A stretch of DNA of 6,852 bases from assembly GCA_021106775.1 (NCBI GenBank), contig JAIOTL010000348.1, positions 1 through 6,852 of the forward strand, read 5' to 3'. The notes beneath the pieces are model-generated. The model did not search any database. It worked only from the letters and a program-made list of their open reading frames with translations, and was not told the DNA's origin. The position numbers and the translations under genes were made by a program. Source of the stretch: Planctomycetota bacterium (GTDB taxonomy: Bacteria > Planctomycetota > UBA8742 > SKZP01 > JAIOTL01). Below are positions 6,114 to 6,852 of the stretch, piece by piece (positions within the stretch are counted from its first letter, which is position 1; every line of letters starts with the position of its first letter).

Positions 6114-6130
6114 GTTAGCATAAATTAATA

Positions 6131-6166
6131 AAGGGTTTAGGTATCAACGCCTAAACCCTTTTTTTT
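6131..6166 (+). terminator. Strong intrinsic terminator ending the cluster
   Basis: AAGGGTTTAGG at 6131-6141 pairs perfectly with CCTAAACCCTT at 6150-6160 across an eight-base loop, followed at once by a T-run to 6166. It lies 18 bases after the last cluster gene. The reverse strand has only a weak T-rich tail after the stem, but the hairpin may also end transcripts from convergent rpsT. Confidence 0.93.
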
Positions 6167-6195
6167 GTAGTAATTTTGTAAGAAAAGAAAAGTGA

Positions 6196-6480
6196 TTACT
6201 TCTGAGTCTGCTTTTCCATGAACTTGTTCAGTTTAATCTGCAATCTTGATTTCCTGCGATTTGCTTGCCCTTCATGAATCACACCGTGTTTGTTGGCAAC
6301 ATCATAATACTTCATGGCAAGTATAACTTCATTGTTGATTTCTTCGACATTCTCACTATGCTGTAAAAGCTTAACGACTTTCTTGGTCTGCGTCCGCATT
6401 CTGGACTTTTCCGCCTTGTTTAGCATACGTTGTTTCTCGTTTTGTTTAACTCGCTCTTTTGCTGATTTCGAATGCGCCAT
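6196..6480 (-). CDS. rpsT: Ribosomal protein S20
   Basis: The 94-residue basic product is a small-subunit ribosomal protein that binds 16S rRNA early in assembly. It starts MAHSKSAKERVKQNEKQR, continues with the MRTQTKKVVKLL helix, and has the GVIHEGQANRRKSRL segment near the end, all characteristic of S20. It is slightly longer than the 87-residue E. coli protein. AGAGGA at 6486-6491 (read on the minus strand) precedes the ATG by five bases. It stands alone as a single-gene unit, convergent with the four-gene cluster and divergent from the ORF at the right edge, with its own promoter. In E. coli S20 represses its own translation. Whether that holds here cannot be seen. Confidence 0.97.
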   Translation of the reverse strand: MAHSKSAKERVKQNEKQRMLNKAEKSRMRTQTKKVVKLLQHSENVEEINNEVILAMKYYDVANKHGVIHEGQANRRKSRLQIKLNKFMEKQTQK

Positions 6481-6513
6481 ATTTGTCCTCTGTATTTATG
6501 TATGAAAAGAAAA

Positions 6514-6541
6514 AATCTACATTCACCAGAAATTAAGTCAA
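6514..6541 (-). promoter_or_regulatory. rpsT: Predicted rpsT promoter
   Basis: Read on the minus strand, TTGACT (6541-6536) and TAGATT (6519-6514) are spaced by 16 bases. Transcription would begin near 6507, giving a leader of roughly 27 bases that contains the ribosome binding site. The -35 matches consensus at five of six positions and the -10 at four. Confidence 0.55.
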
Positions 6542-6635
6542 GCATTTTTCACGATTCCTCCTGCTTTTTCCTGTCTTTTCAGTTTAAGCGAAGTTTAATT
6601 GATAATAACATAAGCATTTTTCGAGTTAGCCAATA

Positions 6636-6852
6636 ATGATCCGGTTTAACGAAGCTGTTATCTCACTTGCCCAAAGGCTCAATTATTTCCGCAAGGAAGA
6701 CAAGAGCGAATTATTGAAGCAATTCCACGAGGCTTCATCCGATGATCTTAAAATCAGCTTCGACAGGTTCCTGCAAGCTAAAGGACTCATCACTGTACAA
6801 GAATCGCGAAGGCTGAGAGTTTCGGTTACATCGATGATCGCGCCAAAAATTC
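6636..6852 (+). CDS. Partial ORF of unknown function, cut by the window edge
   Basis: The frame is open from an ATG at 6636 to the end, giving 72 codons (MIRFNEAVISLAQRLNYF at the start). An in-frame stop (TAG, 6627-6629) lies just upstream, so the start must be at or after 6636. No clear ribosome binding site precedes it. The visible part is charged, predicted helical, and rich in Lys, Arg, Glu and Ser, with FDRFLQAKGLITVQESRRL in the middle. That segment loosely resembles small helical modules that precede other domains in signalling proteins, but I cannot assign a family. It is divergent from rpsT across a 155-base gap. Only weak -10-like sequences (GATAAT 6601-6606, TAACAT 6606-6611) are seen on this strand. 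Coding-like codon use and the absence of stops support a real gene. Confidence 0.7.
   Translation, partial: MIRFNEAVISLAQRLNYFRKEDKSELLKQFHEASSDDLKISFDRFLQAKGLITVQESRRLRVSVTSMIAPKI

Noticed and set aside
6548..6563. Minus-strand AGGAGGA followed by GTG and a four-codon frame upstream of rpsT
   Set aside because: It lies upstream of the predicted rpsT transcription start and would encode only four residues, so it is probably chance.

Overview
The window looks like chromosomal DNA from a low-GC, probably Gram-negative bacterium. No ribosomal RNA or unambiguous marker gene fixes the phylum. Two proteins pair a short N-terminal membrane anchor with a coiled coil and a small beta domain, a layout I associate with Planctomycetes/Lentisphaerae-type (PVC) genomes. 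I offer that only as a weak guess. Base composition is clearly lower in GC in the first ~600 bases than in the genes.

Layout, left to right. Positions 1-632 are AT-rich and non-coding, with several short repeats and a palindrome, and with a plausible promoter near the right end. Positions 633-1772 encode a YacL-type membrane protein with a PIN nuclease-like domain and a TRAM domain. A 352-base gap follows, holding a promoter and a long leader. Then come four co-directional genes (2125-2991, 3042-3959, 4009-5142, 5277-6113) that end at a strong intrinsic terminator (6131-6166). On the opposite strand lies rpsT, ribosomal protein S20 (6196-6480), with its own promoter. A divergent ORF of unknown function (from 6636) runs off the right edge.

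The four-gene cluster is the striking part. The first two genes encode related proteins: N-terminal membrane anchor or signal peptide, long charged helical (coiled-coil) region, and a C-terminal beta-rich domain of ~75 residues. The next two encode a second related pair: an extremely acidic, aromatic-punctuated N-terminal head, one membrane helix, then a domain with the shared motif DAGTNQG. The beta domains of both pairs share a general 'I(N/D)xGxNxG...G' pattern resembling FlgT-C-like folds, so all four may be distant relatives. The only long intergenic gaps, before the first and last cluster genes, carry homologous sequence blocks in the same order. That suggests shared regulation or a duplication history. 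My inference is a multi-subunit envelope-anchored complex of unknown function. Nothing in the sequence assigns a biochemical activity.
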